Source of the DNA: Nitrososphaerales archaeon | GTDB lineage: Archaea > Thermoproteota > Nitrososphaeria > Nitrososphaerales > Gagatemarchaeaceae | Direction of reading: 5' to 3' | DNA: 6,475 nt | Assembly: GCA_030044375.1 (NCBI GenBank) | Contig: JASHVX010000157.1 | Coordinates: 1 to 6,475 of the forward strand | Part shown: piece after piece, positions 5,093-6,475 of the stretch | How the letters are laid out: every line of letters begins with the position of its first letter | How positions within the stretch are numbered: the first letter of the stretch is position 1 | Program-made: the position numbers and the translations under genes | Notes under the pieces: model-generated | What the model saw: only the letters and a program-made list of their open reading frames with translations | Database searches by the model: none | Told to the model about the DNA's origin: nothing

Positions 5093-6475
5093 TTAGGCCC
5101 CACCCGTGCCTATCAGAGACGGCAGCGACGCGATGACGGAGGTTATCTTGCCGGCGTCAGGGCCGCCTCCCTGGGCGAAGGACGGCGAGCCTCCGCCGGA
5201 GCCGCCGAGTTGGGCGGCAACCCTCCGTACTATCTCGGCCGCTGAGAACTGGAGCTTCCTCGCGCCGTCGCCCACGAAGCAGACGACCTGGGCCCGCCCC
5301 TGGCGCGCCATGAAGCCCAGGTAGACTGTGTCGGGCTTCGACCTGACCAGCTCCTGGCCCTGGGCGATGACCTCTTTCTCGCCGAGGTCGGACGGAGCGG
5401 CGACCGACAGGAGGACCTTGCCGAGGCTCTTCGTGGTGAGCCCCACCGCCTCGCCAGAGCTCCCCGTGGACACTGCGACCAGCCTCTGGCCCAGTGCCTT
5501 CTCCCTTGTGCGCGACTCGGCCAGCTGGTCTACGAGAGACTTCGCCACCTTCGTGAGGTTCTCCTTTTGGGTGTCCAGGACTGCCGACAGCTCCCGCAGC
5601 TCTCGGTCCATCGTGTGCGCGTACTCGATTGCCGCCTCTCCTGCGACGAACTCTATCCTTTCGACCCCGTCCTGGATCCGCTCGACCTTTGTGATCTTGA
5701 CAAAGCCGACCTCGCCGGTGGTCTTGGTGTGCGTCCCCCCGCATGCTTCGACGTCCCAGCCGCCTATGTTGACGACCCTGATCTCGCTGCCTGGCACGAC
5801 GCCTCCCTGATAAAGCCTGAAGCCGTACTTGCTTTCGGCCTCCTGCCTGGGCATGAAGGTCGCCTTGACTCCGAGGTTCTTCCTCACTATGTCGTTCGCG
5901 AGGTCCTCTATCTCCTGGACCTCTTCGTCCGTGAGATGAGAGAAGTGGGTTATGTCCAGCCGTCCGTAGTCCTCCTCTTTGAAGGCGGAGTGCTGCCAGA
6001 CCCAGGGCCCGAGCACCTGCCTCGAAGAGCCGTTGAGTATGTGAGTGGCCGTGTGGATCTGCGTTATCCTGGTCCTGCGGCGCCTGTCGACCTGGCACTT
6101 GACTGTGCCCCCGGGCCTGGGGGCCCTCCCTTCCAGCCTGTGGATGACCGTGCCACCGTACTTCTCGACGTCGACTACCCTGGCGGAGCCGATCGTACCC
6201 GTGTCTGGCTCCTGCCCTCCGCCTCTCGGATAGAAGAAGGTCCTGTCAAGGACGACGTGGTTGCCTGGGAAGACCTTTACCACTTTCGCGGTGAAGTCGA
6301 ACTCGCTGGGACCATCTTCGTAGTACAGCAGTTCCGTCGGGGGGAGCTTGCCGATCGGGAAGGCCGACTTCGGTGCCTCCACTTTGCGACTCGCGTGCTT
6401 TGCCTGGACCTTCTCGTAGAAGTCCTCTGGCATCTCAACCTTCGCGCCGGCCTCGATCAGCTGTTCAGGAGTGAC
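5093..6475 (-). CDS. alaS: Alanyl-tRNA synthetase, archaeal type, C-terminal half (5' end beyond the right edge)
   Basis: This is the last 460 codons of a class II synthetase that charges and proofreads tRNA-Ala. The frame stays open to the edge: before the Met at 6433 it reads VTPEQLIEAGAKVE, which together with MPEDFY is the archaeal AlaRS linker, so that Met is internal. Archaeal AlaRS is about 900 residues, so the catalytic core lies outside the window. Numbering from Met 6433: LPPTELLYYED at 30-40; barrel with FFYPRGGGQEPDTG at 66-79; editing core with zinc ligands H127-x-x-x-H131 (HTATH) and C231-x-x-x-H235 (CGGTH), which removes Ser and Gly from mischarged tRNA; a charged helical, probably coiled-coil stretch at about 275-320; and the DHHA1/C-Ala domain ending in a glycine-rich SGGG...AQGGG segment at 412-424. 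A free-standing AlaX-L editing protein was considered, but the upstream linker argues against it. The stop is TAA at 5093-5095, and leuS follows 5 nt later on the same strand. Confidence 0.96.
   Translation of the reverse strand, partial: VTPEQLIEAGAKVEMPEDFYEKVQAKHASRKVEAPKSAFPIGKLPPTELLYYEDGPSEFDFTAKVVKVFPGNHVVLDRTFFYPRGGGQEPDTGTIGSARVVDVEKYGGTVIHRLEGRAPRPGGTVKCQVDRRRRTRITQIHTATHILNGSSRQVLGPWVWQHSAFKEEDYGRLDITHFSHLTDEEVQEIEDLANDIVRKNLGVKATFMPRQEAESKYGFRLYQGGVVPGSEIRVVNIGGWDVEACGGTHTKTTGEVGFVKITKVERIQDGVERIEFVAGEAAIEYAHTMDRELRELSAVLDTQKENLTKVAKSLVDQLAESRTREKALGQRLVAVSTGSSGEAVGLTTKSLGKVLLSVAAPSDLGEKEVIAQGQELVRSKPDTVYLGFMARQGRAQVVCFVGDGARKLQFSAAEIVRRVAAQLGGSGGGSPSFAQGGGPDAGKITSVIASLPSLIGTGGA
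5098..5105 (-). promoter_or_regulatory. Ribosome binding site for leuS, inside the end of alaS
   Basis: The minus strand reads GGGTGGGG within the last alaS codons, leaving 10 nt before the TTG at 5087. It contains GGTG, which can pair with the CACC of the archaeal 16S rRNA tail. It supports the TTG start and suggests translational coupling with alaS. Confidence 0.45.

Noticed and set aside
4321..5103. A 260-codon open frame on the minus strand inside leuS, starting at GTG 5103
   Set aside because: It is a shadow of the leuS frame. Its composition is Arg/Gly-rich, and the leuS frame carries the catalytic and editing motifs over the same bases.
5157..6098. A 313-codon open frame on the minus strand inside alaS
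   Set aside because: The translation is dominated by Arg, Gly, Pro and His and shows no recognisable fold. It is a frame-shifted shadow of alaS in G+C-rich DNA, while the alaS frame has clear domain motifs.
6431..6433. ATG at 6433 as the true start of a short AlaX-like protein
   Set aside because: The frame is open to the window edge, and the upstream residues (VTPEQLIEAGAKVE) belong to the archaeal AlaRS linker, so this is an internal Met of alaS.
1..6475. Mobile element, CRISPR array, toxin-antitoxin or defence system
   Set aside because: No transposase, regular repeats, terminal inverted repeats or small paired genes are visible. Almost all bases are covered by four conserved genes.

Overview
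The window is a fragment of a G+C-rich (roughly 60% by eye) archaeal chromosome. The evidence is an archaeal-type leucyl-tRNA synthetase, the 3' half of an archaeal-type alanyl-tRNA synthetase, a ferritin-like/VIT (CCC1) fusion protein of a kind common in archaea, frequent TTG starts, and a TATA-like element placed for a leaderless transcript. The lineage cannot be fixed from this sequence. A Thermoproteota (TACK) or Thermoplasmatota member is possible, but that is a guess.

Layout, left to right. Positions 1-74 are a short upstream region with a weak promoter-like A/T patch and an 8-bp direct repeat. Positions 75-1337 (+) encode a 13-segment CPA2-type cation/proton antiporter with a double-Asp transport site and no C-terminal RCK domain. 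Positions 1287-2177 (-) encode a 296-residue Er-VIT (MbfA-like, Ferritin-CCC1) membrane protein, convergent with the antiporter and overlapping its 3' end by 51 bp. Positions 2178-2252 are a 75-bp gap holding a well-placed archaeal TATA-like element for the Er-VIT gene and two small inverted repeats downstream of leuS. Positions 2253-5087 (-) are a complete leuS. Positions 5093-6475 (-) are the 3' part of alaS, which runs off the right edge.

Three genes (alaS, leuS, Er-VIT) share the minus strand. alaS and leuS are only 5 nt apart and are very likely co-transcribed as a translation-factor unit. The Er-VIT gene probably has its own promoter. Together with the convergent antiporter it forms a small membrane ion-handling pair, but nothing in the sequence shows that the two work together.

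I see no mobile element, CRISPR array, RNA gene or clearly new multi-gene system. The points most worth a second look are the lost TM2 motif in the Er-VIT protein, the HVGT form of the HIGH signature in LeuRS, the codon-on-codon convergent overlap, and the leaderless promoter with an imperfect dyad.
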